From: DYRB01 sp963709645
Lineage (GTDB): Bacteria; Pseudomonadota; Gammaproteobacteria; Chromatiales; Chromatiaceae
Length of the DNA stretch: 64,000 nt
Direction: 5' to 3'
NCBI GenBank assembly: GCA_963709645.1
Contig: CAVPXP010000003.1
Span: forward strand, 306,149-370,148
Position 1 is the stretch's first letter. Each line of letters opens with the position of its first letter. Positions 56,891 to 64,000 of the stretch are shown one piece after another. The position numbers were made by a program, and so were the translations under genes. The notes beneath the pieces were generated by a model, which saw only the letters and a list, made by a program, of their open reading frames with translations, did no database searches and was not told where the DNA came from.

Positions 56891-57181
56891 CTAGTCCATG
56901 TGAAAGCCGGGGAAAGACTGATAGGGCAGCGGCTCGCAGGCCACGCCAGTCACCTCCGCATGAGGCGGGCCCGTGAGCAGCCACTCCCGCAACCGCCCGA
57001 CTGCCTCCGCCGGGCCGCAGGCCAGGACCTCCACGCGGCCGTCGTGCAGGTTGCGGGCGTAGCCTGAGAGGCCGAGGCGCTGAGCCTGCTCCCGCGCCGA
57101 GGCGCGGAAGAAGACGCCCTGTACGCGGCCGCCGATCAGACAGCGGAAGCAGACCTGATGATTAGACACCTGCTCGGTCAT
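56891..57181 (-). CDS. acyP: acylphosphatase
   Basis: 96 aa. CLIGGRVQGVFFRASAREQA contains the catalytic Arg, and GLSGYARNLHDGRVEVLACG the catalytic Asn. It hydrolyses acyl phosphates. It ends a base or two before the probable start of sfsA, so the two are co-transcribed. The Asn is followed by LHDGRVEV rather than the usual NxxDGxVE but the spacing is right. Confidence 0.93.
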   Translation of the reverse strand: MTEQVSNHQVCFRCLIGGRVQGVFFRASAREQAQRLGLSGYARNLHDGRVEVLACGPAEAVGRLREWLLTGPPHAEVTGVACEPLPYQSFPGFHMD

Positions 57182-57286
57182 CGCTCGGCGATCTCCTGTG
57201 TGGGTATGTTGACCCCCGACGCACCGCTGGGTCGGAGATCTGGGGATTGCAGTGCCTGAAGTGGCGAATGCGGCAAACGGGCAATG

Positions 57287-57835
57287 CTAGGGCCTGGCCG
57301 TCCCTTTCTGCCGCTCCCGCTTGTAGGTCGGGAAATTGGTCGCCGTGTAGGCGCCTTCAGCCACGAACTGGCCGAGGAGCCGGAACTCCTCGGCGTCCTT
57401 GGTCGCCCCCGTATAGCGTGCCACCAGCTTGCCGTCCAGGTCGAAAAAGGCGAACACCGGAGTCGCGCGAACCCGGTAGTCTTCCAGGGCCATGGCCTTC
57501 TGGGTGGTGTGCTTGCCGGAAAAGTCCGTCACCTCCACATCGCCCTCGATGTCCTGCGGGAAGATCAGAAAATTGGCCCGATAGAAGTCCTGGATCTCCG
57601 GCTGGTTGAGCACAGTGGTCTTCATGCGATGGCAGAAGGGGCACTCGTCCATCTCGAACATGATCAGAACACCCTTCTTTCCCTCTTCCCTGGCTCGTGA
57701 GAGTTCCTCGGAAAAGTCGCCGAAGGTGGAATCGAAGAAGAACTTCCCCGGGTCGCGCGGCTCTGCCCAGGCCGTCATGGCCACCAGCGAAAGGAACAAC
57801 AGGACCAGGGCACGGGACGATGGTATGGCATGCAT
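57287..57835 (-). CDS. secreted thioredoxin-like protein with CPFC motif (SoxW/DsbD-C-like)
   Basis: 182 aa from ATG 57835 with a signal peptide (SRALVLLFLSLVAMTAWA). Redox motif ECPFCHRM, then QDIEGDVEVTDFSGKHTTQK, and RATPVFAFFDLDGKLVARYT with cis-Pro: a thioredoxin fold of the thioredoxin_7/SoxW kind. In sulfur oxidisers SoxW-type proteins reduce thiol cofactors in the periplasm; here there is no sox gene next to it, so that assignment is only possible. Confidence 0.82.
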   Translation of the reverse strand: MHAIPSSRALVLLFLSLVAMTAWAEPRDPGKFFFDSTFGDFSEELSRAREEGKKGVLIMFEMDECPFCHRMKTTVLNQPEIQDFYRANFLIFPQDIEGDVEVTDFSGKHTTQKAMALEDYRVRATPVFAFFDLDGKLVARYTGATKDAEEFRLLGQFVAEGAYTATNFPTYKRERQKGTARP

Positions 57836-57980
57836 GGGGGCGCAATCTCCGGTAGGTGGTGAAGCTGGGTCGTCCCTGGACCGAAAGGCTCGGACCCAGG
57901 CGATTTTGGAGTGATAATGTCGCGGATTCAACGCCGGTGCGCCTCAGGTGCCCTGGCCCACCGCCAACGGGGACCAGCCG

Positions 57981-58328
57981 ATGTCCGTGACCATCTACCA
58001 CAACCCGAGGTGCAGCAAGTCCCGAGAGACCCTGTCCCTGTTGCGCGACCATGGGGTCGAGCCGGATGTCGTGGAATACCTCAAGGACCCGCCAAGCGCC
58101 GAAGTCCTTTCCGACCTGCTCACCAGACTCGGCCTGGAGCCGCGCGCCCTGATGCGCCGCAAGGAGCCGGAGTACGCCGAACTCGGACTGGATGATCCGA
58201 ACCTGTCCCGCGAGGCCCTGATCGCGGCCATGGTCGCCCACCCCAAGCTCATCGAGCGGCCCATCGTGGTCAAGGGCGGCAAGGCGGCCCTTGGGCGCCC
58301 ACCCCAGGCCGTGCTGGACATCCTATGA
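57981..58328 (+). CDS. arsenate reductase (glutaredoxin) ArsC/YfgD-like
   Basis: 115 aa. VTIYHNPRCSKSRETLSLLR with the catalytic Cys, VEYLKDPPSAEVLSDLL, LMRRKEPEYAELGL and HPKLIERPIVVKGGKAALGRP, all typical. It is followed by the WrbA-like gene with a 4-nt overlap, and hda lies just beyond, matching the hda-yfgD neighbourhood of E. coli. Whether it reduces arsenate in vivo or acts in general thiol redox is open. Confidence 0.92.
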   Translation: MSVTIYHNPRCSKSRETLSLLRDHGVEPDVVEYLKDPPSAEVLSDLLTRLGLEPRALMRRKEPEYAELGLDDPNLSREALIAAMVAHPKLIERPIVVKGGKAALGRPPQAVLDIL

Positions 58329-58945
58329 CCATGGATTACATCCTGGTCCTCTACTACAGCCGACACGGGGCCACCGCCGACATGGCCAGGCATGTGGCCC
58401 GCGGGGTGGGCGAGGTCACCGGGATGGAGGCCCGCCTGCGGACAGTCCCCCCAGTCTCCGCGGTCTGCGAGGCGACCGCCGACTCGGTCCCGCCGGCCGG
58501 GGCCCCGTACGCGGAGCTGGACGACCTGCGCCACTGCTCCGGATTGGCCCTGGGCAGCCCGACCCGCTTCGGCAACATGGCCTCGCCCCTCAAGTACTTC
58601 CTGGAAGGGACCAGCCCTCTATGGCTATCCGGGGCCCTGGCTGGCAAGCCTGCTGGGGTGTTCACTTCCGCATCGAGCCTGCATGGTGGCCAGGAGACGA
58701 CCCTGATATCCATGATGCTCCCCCTGCTCCACCACGGCATGGTCTTGCTTGGGCTGCCCTACGCCGAGACAGACCTGTTACACACCACGGCGGGCGGCAC
58801 GCCCTACGGCCCATCGCACCTCGCCGGGACCGCCAGCGACCTGCCACTGACCGAGGCGGAGCGGCGGCTGAGCCAGGCGCTGGGTCGGCGCCTGGCCCAG
58901 ACCGCCGCAGCCCTCAAGACCGGCCGGGCGAGCGAGCGGGCATGA
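58325..58945 (+). CDS. NAD(P)H:quinone oxidoreductase, WrbA-like flavodoxin-fold protein
   Basis: 206 aa. The FMN phosphate loop LYYSRHGATADMARHVARGV, LALGSPTRFGNMASPLKYFL, KPAGVFTSASSLHGGQETTL and GTPYGPSHLAG match the WrbA family. It would carry out two-electron reduction of quinones. ATGA overlap with arsC shows coupling. Confidence 0.9.
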   Translation: MTMDYILVLYYSRHGATADMARHVARGVGEVTGMEARLRTVPPVSAVCEATADSVPPAGAPYAELDDLRHCSGLALGSPTRFGNMASPLKYFLEGTSPLWLSGALAGKPAGVFTSASSLHGGQETTLISMMLPLLHHGMVLLGLPYAETDLLHTTAGGTPYGPSHLAGTASDLPLTEAERRLSQALGRRLAQTAAALKTGRASERA

Positions 58946-58977
58946 GCCCGGCGCCGGGCCGCACCTAGCAGGCGGGA

Positions 58978-59691
58978 ATGGAACAACTGCCCCTCCCCAT
59001 ACAACTGCGCCCGGAGGCCAGCTTCGCGGCCTTTGTTCCCGGCTCCAACCAGGAGGCACTCGCCGCCCTGGAGGCCTGGGCCCATGGGGTCGGCGAGCCC
59101 TTTATCCTGGTCTGCGGGCCGTCGGGCACGGGTAAGACCCACCTCCTGCAGGCGGCCTGCCAGGCGGCGGTCGCGTCCGGACACCCCGCCCAGTACCTCC
59201 CGCTGCGCCACCCCGGGCTGACCCCGGACGTGCTGACCGGGCTGGATCAGGTCGAACGCATCGCCCTGGACGACGCCCAGGCCGTGGCCGGCGATCCCGC
59301 CTGGGAGGGGGCCCTGTTCACCCTGTTCAATCGCCTGCGCGAGTCCGGCGGAGGCCTCCTGGTCAGCGCCGACCAGCCTGCGGCCTCCCTGCCCCTGACC
59401 CTGCCGGACCTGCGCTCGCGTCTGGGCTGGGGCCCCTGCTACCGGCTCCAGCCCCTCGGAGAGCAGGACTGCGAGGACCTGCTATGCGCCACGGCGATGC
59501 GCCGCGGTCTGCGCCTGCGTCCAGACCTGGTGGGCTACCTCATGCGCCGCCTGGCTCGGGACCCGGGCAGCCTCCTGGCCTTCCTGGAGGACCTGGACCG
59601 TGAGAGCCTGGCCACCCAGAGGGCCCCGAGCATACCCCTGGCGCGCCGGATCCTTGACGCCGGCGGTGGTGCCAATAGCACGCGTGACTGA
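58978..59691 (+). CDS. hda: DnaA regulatory inactivator Hda
   Basis: 237 aa. The N-terminal clamp-binding motif EQLPLPIQL is the typical Hda QL[SP]LP. The AAA+ core has Walker A CGPSGTGKTHLLQAA, Walker B VERIALDDAQAVAG and sensor LVSADQPAASLPLTLPDLRS. C-terminal lid present. Hda with the DNA-loaded sliding clamp turns off ATP-DnaA after initiation. It sits beside arsC, purM and purN, a conserved gammaproteobacterial neighbourhood. Confidence 0.93.
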   Translation: MEQLPLPIQLRPEASFAAFVPGSNQEALAALEAWAHGVGEPFILVCGPSGTGKTHLLQAACQAAVASGHPAQYLPLRHPGLTPDVLTGLDQVERIALDDAQAVAGDPAWEGALFTLFNRLRESGGGLLVSADQPAASLPLTLPDLRSRLGWGPCYRLQPLGEQDCEDLLCATAMRRGLRLRPDLVGYLMRRLARDPGSLLAFLEDLDRESLATQRAPSIPLARRILDAGGGANSTRD

Positions 59692-59725
59692 GGCCTGGAC
59701 CTCACACATCCACGGGCGACAGCGC

Positions 59726-60010
59726 ATGACCAAGCCCAGGCGGCGAGAGGATTCGCCAACCGACACCAACCCCCTCGGCGAGCCGATTCACCGCCTATGC
59801 GATGCCGAGGGCGAGATCCACATTTACGCCCAGGACCGTCTGCGCCTGCTAACCCTCGGCAATCAGGTGGAGCAGACCTGTATCGACCTGGATCACCCCG
59901 CGCGTCTGGTGCATGCCTATACCCGGGCGATGGTACAGATGGGGCGCCAAGCATCGCGCCGAAAACGCTGGCCGCTGGCGGCCCGAGGCTGGTCGCTGGC
60001 CCCCATCTGA
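59726..60010 (+). CDS. N-terminal fragment of a spermidine synthase-like protein
   Basis: 94 aa from ATG 59726. GEPIHRLCDAEGEIHIYAQD, RLRLLTLGNQVEQTCIDLDH and PARLVHAYTRAMVQM resemble the N-terminal region of bacterial spermidine synthase-like proteins, but the methyltransferase-like core does not follow. The end (RQASRRKRWPLAARGWS) is basic and the frame stops 5 nt before the convergent gene. It is either a decayed remnant or a small protein in its own right. Identification is from memory. Confidence 0.5.
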   Translation: MTKPRRREDSPTDTNPLGEPIHRLCDAEGEIHIYAQDRLRLLTLGNQVEQTCIDLDHPARLVHAYTRAMVQMGRQASRRKRWPLAARGWSLAPI

Positions 60011-60015
60011 AGCGA

Positions 60016-60573
60016 TCAGACGTCGCGGAACCCCTTCCGGTGGGCCTTGCCCCCCCAAATCCAAACGTACTGGACCCCGCTCACCAGGACACTCGCCAGG
60101 CAGGCCCAGAAGAGAAAGGCAATCAGCCAGTCCGGCAGCGGCAAGGGCCCTGCATCCGCCATCACCAGGACCACCAGCAGGATCTGCAACACTGTGTTGA
60201 CCTTGCTGGCGACAATGGGCGCTGCGTCCAACTCCTCGACCCGAAAGTTGTAGAGGAGGGCGCCGCCCGTAATCAGCAGGTCCCGGAAGACCGCCGCCAC
60301 CACCAGCCAAACCGGAATCAGCGATAGGGTGCCAAGCACCAGGAAACAGGCCACCAACAGGACCTTGTCCGCCAGGGGGTCGAGGATGCCGCCCAGGCGC
60401 GAGCGCCAGCCGAAGCGCTTGGCCAGGTAGCCGTCCAGACCATCGGAGATCCCGGCGATGGCGAAGAGGAGCAGGGCCCAGCCGTAGCGATGCTCCAACA
60501 GCAGGAACACCACTGGCATCACCGCCAGTAGCCGGAGGAGGCTGATGACATTGGGAATGTCGCGCCGTTGCAC
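60016..60573 (-). CDS. CDP-alcohol phosphatidyltransferase (PgsA-like)
   Basis: 185 aa from GTG 60573, chosen since the family start RDIPNVISLLRLLAV follows directly; ATG 60657 would add 28 unconserved residues. The CDP-alcohol signature is SDGLDGYLAKRFGWRSRLGG then ILDPLADK, with all four Asp. Several transmembrane helices. It makes a phosphatidyl lipid from CDP-diacylglycerol, perhaps phosphatidylglycerophosphate; a true PgsA cannot be told from paralogues by eye. Divergent from purM. Confidence 0.88.
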   Translation of the reverse strand: MQRRDIPNVISLLRLLAVMPVVFLLLEHRYGWALLLFAIAGISDGLDGYLAKRFGWRSRLGGILDPLADKVLLVACFLVLGTLSLIPVWLVVAAVFRDLLITGGALLYNFRVEELDAAPIVASKVNTVLQILLVVLVMADAGPLPLPDWLIAFLFWACLASVLVSGVQYVWIWGGKAHRKGFRDV

Positions 60574-60900
60574 CCTAGGCCCCCATGCCCCGGCAGCCCA
60601 GCACCTCGGTCTCTCCCCAAGCGCGGACCGAGTCACCCCGGCCGACACCTCGGCCAATGGTCGGAATTACGCAGGTCCACTCACACATGATGGCAATGGA
60701 TCAAAGGGGACGAAACGGTGCGACCACCCGACACGACCAGCCGCCGATGCGACAAGGGCCCCATTTACCCTCGGGCGCGGGCCGACAGGGCTGGCACCCG
60801 GATTCTAGCGACGCAGGGGCCGGCCTGTCCAAGCCGCGATGCTTCCGCCCCCTTTCGCGCGACTGCTAGAATGCCACTCTTGCCCAAACCCTGGAGAGCG
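60574..60900. promoter_or_regulatory. 327-bp divergent region, CDP-alcohol phosphatidyltransferase / purM
   Basis: No gene is supported here although frames are open. It must hold promoters for both directions. No PurR-type box was recognised. Confidence 0.3.
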
Positions 60901-61998
60901 ATGGTGGAACAGCATCCCGACAACCGCAGCACGCCCTCCCTGAGCTACCGGGACGCAGGGGTCGACATCGATGCCGGAAACGCCCTGGTAGAGCGCATCA
61001 AGCCGCTGGCCGCCGCCACCACCAGGCCTGGGGTGGTCACGGGACTAGGCGGCTTCGGTGCCCTGTTCGAGCTGCCCTGGGGACGCTATCGCCAGCCGGT
61101 GCTCGTCTCCGGGACCGATGGGGTCGGCACCAAGCTCAAGCTCGCCATCGAGCTCGGCCGACACGACGGCGTGGGCATCGATCTGGTGGCCATGTGTGCC
61201 AACGATATCCTCGTGGCCGGGGCCGAGCCGCTGTTCTTTCTGGACTACTACGCCACGGGGCACCTGGACCTGGAGGTCGCGACCGCCGTGATCGCTGGTA
61301 TTGCGGAGGGGTGCAAGCGTGCCGGGTGCGCCCTGACCGGGGGCGAGACGGCGGAGATGCCCGGCATGTATGCCCGCGGCGACTACGACCTGGCGGGCTT
61401 CTGCGTCGGCATCGCTGAGAAAGACGCCCTCATCACCCCGGATCGGGTCCAACCCGGAGACGTCCTGATCGCCCTAGCCTCCTCCGGGCCGCACTCCAAC
61501 GGCTACTCCCTGATCCGCAAGGTTTTGCAGGTCAGCGGGGCCGATCCCCACCAGCCCTTGGCCGGCTCGGCGCCGGGGGCAACCCTGGGTGAACTGCTGA
61601 TGGCGCCCACCCGCATCTACGTCAAGCCCGTGCTGGCCTTGATGGAACAGACCCGCATCCACGCCATGGCCCACATCACTGGGGGAGGTTTGCTGGAGAA
61701 CCTCCCGCGGGTCTTGCCCAACGGCGTCAAGGCCATGGTCGATCTGGGATCCTGGCAACGGCCCGAGATCTTCGATTGGCTCCAGAAATCGGGTGGCATC
61801 GCGGACACCGAGATGCTGCGCACCTTCAATTGCGGCGTCGGGCTGGTCCTTTGCCTCTCTGCCGCCGAGGCACCGTCGGCCTGCGCCGCCCTCAACGCCG
61901 CCGGCGAGCGAGCCTGGGTCCTGGGTCACATCGCCCGGGACGATGGCGCGCCGGAGGCCCCCGTACGGGTGGAGCTAGTGGGGGGACGACCGGCGTGA
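60901..61998 (+). CDS. purM: phosphoribosylformylglycinamidine cyclo-ligase
   Basis: 365 aa from ATG 60901 with GGAGAGCG upstream. SLSYRDAGVDIDAGNALVER, LVSGTDGVGTKLKLAIELG, DLVAMCANDILVAGAEPLFF, LTGGETAEMPGMYARGDYD, SGPHSNGYSLIRKVL and HITGGGLLENLPRVLP are all textbook PurM. It makes 5-aminoimidazole ribonucleotide in purine synthesis. The stop overlaps the purN GTG (GTGA), so the pair is coupled. Confidence 0.96.
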   Translation: MVEQHPDNRSTPSLSYRDAGVDIDAGNALVERIKPLAAATTRPGVVTGLGGFGALFELPWGRYRQPVLVSGTDGVGTKLKLAIELGRHDGVGIDLVAMCANDILVAGAEPLFFLDYYATGHLDLEVATAVIAGIAEGCKRAGCALTGGETAEMPGMYARGDYDLAGFCVGIAEKDALITPDRVQPGDVLIALASSGPHSNGYSLIRKVLQVSGADPHQPLAGSAPGATLGELLMAPTRIYVKPVLALMEQTRIHAMAHITGGGLLENLPRVLPNGVKAMVDLGSWQRPEIFDWLQKSGGIADTEMLRTFNCGVGLVLCLSAAEAPSACAALNAAGERAWVLGHIARDDGAPEAPVRVELVGGRPA

Positions 61999-62741
61999 TT
62001 CCGCCAGATCCGGGGACTTCCCCGTCCCTGGCGGTCGTCCCCGTCCAGCCTCCTGCCTCTCCGGGGACTTCCCCGTCCCTGGCGGTCGTTGTTCTGGTCT
62101 CGGGCAGCGGGAGCAACCTGCAAGCCCTGATCGACGCCCAACGCGGCGGCCTGAACATCAGCATCCGCGCCGTCGTCAGCAACGAACCCCAGGCGTTCGC
62201 CCTGCAGCGAGCCAGCGACGCCGGCATCCCTGGCGAGGTGCTGAACCATCGCGGTTTCCCGAGCCGGGACTCCTACGACGCCGCGCTGGCGGACCTCATC
62301 GACGGCTTTGACCCTGGGCTGGTCGTCCTGGCCGGGTTCATGCGCATCCTGACGCCGGGCTTCGTCGTGCACTACCGAGGTCGGATAGTCAACATCCACC
62401 CCTCGCTGTTGCCCAAGTTCCGCGGCCTGCACACGCACCGCCGCGCTCTGGAGGCGGGGGAGCATGTCCACGGCGCCAGCGTCCACTTTGTCACCCCGGA
62501 GCTGGACGGCGGGCCGGTCGTCATCCGGGCCGAGGTCCCCATCCTCTCGGGAGATGACGCCGACAGTCTGGCCGCCCGGGTGCTGGATCAGGAGCACGTC
62601 ATCTACCCCTGCGTGGTCGGCTTGTTTGCCGCGGGACGACTGCTGCTGAATGCGGCCGACCGCCCGGTTCTGGATGGCCGGGTCCTGACCCAACCCATTC
62701 TGCTCGGCAGCGACGCCCCTTGCCCGGTCAGGCCGGCCTGA
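61995..62741 (+). CDS. purN: phosphoribosylglycinamide formyltransferase, with N-terminal in-frame duplication
   Basis: 248 aa from GTG 61995. The catalytic body is normal: VVLVSGSGSNLQALIDAQRG, VVLAGFMRILTPGFV, IVNIHPSLLPKFRGLHTHRR and ASVHFVTPELDGGPVV (formyl-transfer His and Asp). PurN uses 10-formyl-THF to formylate GAR. The N-terminus is about 30 residues longer than usual and contains PGTSPSLAVV twice, caused by a 29-bp direct repeat at 62010-62038 and 62061-62089 (period 51 bp). Confidence 0.95.
   Translation: MIPPDPGTSPSLAVVPVQPPASPGTSPSLAVVVLVSGSGSNLQALIDAQRGGLNISIRAVVSNEPQAFALQRASDAGIPGEVLNHRGFPSRDSYDAALADLIDGFDPGLVVLAGFMRILTPGFVVHYRGRIVNIHPSLLPKFRGLHTHRRALEAGEHVHGASVHFVTPELDGGPVVIRAEVPILSGDDADSLAARVLDQEHVIYPCVVGLFAAGRLLLNAADRPVLDGRVLTQPILLGSDAPCPVRPA
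62010..62089. repeat. 29-bp direct repeat in the purN 5' end
   Basis: The run from CCGGGGACTTCC to CTGGCGGTCGT occurs at 62010-62038 and again at 62061-62089, 51 bp apart and in frame. It probably arose by duplication or by insertion of a dispersed GC-rich repeat. Confidence 0.85.
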
Positions 62742-62746
62742 GCCAA

Positions 62747-63535
62747 ATGCCGGGCCGGGCACCCTACCGATGCGCCCTGGCAGCTCTGGCTGCCATGGCC
62801 ACCCTGCCCGCAGTGGCTGGCGCCGAGACTCCCCCTATCCCGCCGCACCGGGCGGAATACCTGCTGACCCGCGACGGGCTGCCCATCGGGGTGATGACCA
62901 TGGAGCTCGCCATCGACGCCAAGGGCAGCTACAGCTACCGAGCCCACACCGAGCCCCACGCCGCCGTGGCGCTGATGAGCCAGGCCCTGGAACTGGGCGA
63001 CGGTGCGGGCCAGACCGAGGAGAGCCTCGGGGAGGTGGAGGCGGGGCGTTTCCGCCCGCGGAAGTACCACTTCCGACGCGCTGGGGCGGAGACGGGGCGC
63101 AGCCTGGACCTGACTTTTGACTGGGCTCGCGGCCGCGCTGCCATCTCCAGCGAGGGCAAGCCGTGGTCGATGGAGGTCCCCGCGGAGGCGCAGGATAAGC
63201 TGTCTGTACTACTCGCAGTGCGCCTGGACTTGGGCCCCGCACAAGGCGTGCACAGCTATCCGGTAGCGGACGGGGGCCGGCTCAAGACCTACAGCTTCCG
63301 GGTCCTGGGGCGGGAATCGCTCCCGGGTCCTGACGGCGAGCGGGACACCCTGGCCGTGGAGCGCTCCAAGGACGGTCGGGAAGTCGATTACCGGCTTTGG
63401 ATGGCCCCGAACCTGCACCAGCTACCGGTGAGGATCGAGCGCGACGAGGCCGGCAGCCTCTATGTAATGGAGCTCACTCGGTTCGAAGGAGCGGCCTCGC
63501 CACAGGAACAAGGTACGCCGGCCGCTGGCCCCTGA
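62747..63535 (+). CDS. DUF3108 periplasmic protein
   Basis: 262 aa from ATG 62747, with a signal peptide (CALAALAAMATLPAVAGA). DUF3108 features are PHRAEYLLTRDGLPIGVMTM, RFRPRKYHFRR, DLTFDWARGRAAIS and YRLWMAPNLHQLPVRIERDE near the end. Members occur next to purN in many gammaproteobacteria; the function is unknown. Located 5 nt after purN, so it is co-transcribed. Confidence 0.88.
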   Translation: MPGRAPYRCALAALAAMATLPAVAGAETPPIPPHRAEYLLTRDGLPIGVMTMELAIDAKGSYSYRAHTEPHAAVALMSQALELGDGAGQTEESLGEVEAGRFRPRKYHFRRAGAETGRSLDLTFDWARGRAAISSEGKPWSMEVPAEAQDKLSVLLAVRLDLGPAQGVHSYPVADGGRLKTYSFRVLGRESLPGPDGERDTLAVERSKDGREVDYRLWMAPNLHQLPVRIERDEAGSLYVMELTRFEGAASPQEQGTPAAGP

Positions 63536-63575
63536 ATTCCTGCCGCCTGGGAGCGAACCGCCCTGCCCATCGGCG

Positions 63576-63833
63576 TCAGTGCTCGCACTTCTCAAGCTTC
63601 TCCCGAGCCCCAGGAAAAACCGAGAGCAGGAAGGTCGAGATCAAGATGACCGGCGCCATCACGATCAGCACGAGGGCGAAGAAGAGGACGATGTGGCCAA
63701 GCACCGGAACGCTGGGCGACACGATGTACCGGGCGGCGAGGAAGAGCAGAACGGCGCCGGCGAAGAAGACCGAGGCGACGACGACGCCGTCGCGCATGGT
63801 CTTGCAGCCGAGCATCAGTAGGCGATGAGCCAT
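63576..63833 (-). CDS. small inner-membrane protein, unknown function
   Basis: 85 aa with two strong transmembrane helices (VVVASVFFAGAVLLFLAARY and IVLFFALVLIVMAPVILIST). N-terminal MAHRLLMLGCKTMRDG and C-terminal GAREKLEKCEH are cytoplasm-like. Converges on DUF3108. Family not recognised. Upstream (63834-64000) no gene is seen. Confidence 0.6.
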   Translation of the reverse strand: MAHRLLMLGCKTMRDGVVVASVFFAGAVLLFLAARYIVSPSVPVLGHIVLFFALVLIVMAPVILISTFLLSVFPGAREKLEKCEH

Positions 63834-64000
63834 GGTTTCACCTCCGAGGGGTAGCCGCCGGCCCCTGGCCGGGTAGGACTCAGGTTGTACTCAGATAACG
63901 CTGGGACCCGCCGCCAGGCGCAAGAGAATAACGCGCTTGAGCTAGCAGCTATTGACTGGCCCCGCGCAGGTCCCTTTTTCGATCGCCCGCGCGGGCACAG

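Overview
The window is high-GC DNA from a sulfur-oxidising, carbon-fixing gammaproteobacterium, most likely Chromatiales (purple sulfur bacteria or close chemolithotrophs). This is inferred from gene content: a DAB-type inorganic-carbon uptake operon with a SulP transporter and an LCIB-type carbonic anhydrase, secreted Gly/Tyr/Pro-rich proteins resembling sulfur-globule envelope proteins, multihaem c-type cytochromes, and gammaproteobacterial housekeeping genes (hda, purM-purN, queF, sfsA). No tRNA, rRNA or CRISPR array was seen.

Layout. (1) 1-12144: a carbonic anhydrase-like gene cut by the left edge, divergent from SulP, NuoM-like 1, DabA, DabB (NuoL-like), NuoM-like 2 and NuoM-like 3. This reads as one bicarbonate/CO2 accumulation operon. 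(2) 12207-19566: a foldback element, an orphan V-type ATPase subunit I, small secreted proteins, a frameshifted FKBP isomerase, and a DUF559 endonuclease gene inside a 145-bp tandem repeat array. (3) 19639-36115: a very large frameshifted secreted dihaem protein, a seven-PAS sensor kinase with a LuxR-type regulator, a MacAB-like exporter and an octahaem cytochrome. This may be an extracytoplasmic redox module. (4) 36165-46467: protein acetyltransferase/acyl-CoA ligase, deacetylase-like protein, lipoprotein, dienelactone hydrolase, photolyase, PH-domain protein, TerC, FGGY sugar kinase, QueF. (5) 46554-57835: an RND pump with a long basic tail, GNAT, polysaccharide deacetylase, a RES/Xre toxin-antitoxin pair, GST, a second aromatic-rich secreted protein, SfsA, acylphosphatase and a thioredoxin-like protein. 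(6) 57981-63833: arsC, wrbA-like, hda, a spermidine synthase-like fragment, a CDP-alcohol phosphatidyltransferase, purM, purN, DUF3108 and a small membrane protein.

The main functional story is inorganic carbon. SulP and the DabA-containing membrane complex would bring in bicarbonate/CO2, and DabA is a zinc enzyme of the beta-carbonic anhydrase type with all four expected ligands visible. The three extra NuoM-like proteins, the LCIB-type enzyme and the nearby orphan V-ATPase subunit I make this an enlarged version of the known two-gene DAB system.

Quality warning: at least eight otherwise well-conserved genes carry single-base frameshifts, two of them in runs of six G or C. Many are therefore probably sequence errors rather than real gene decay. 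Three copies of a MITE-like element (one with a nested insertion) and a 17-bp tandem duplication add to the repeat content.
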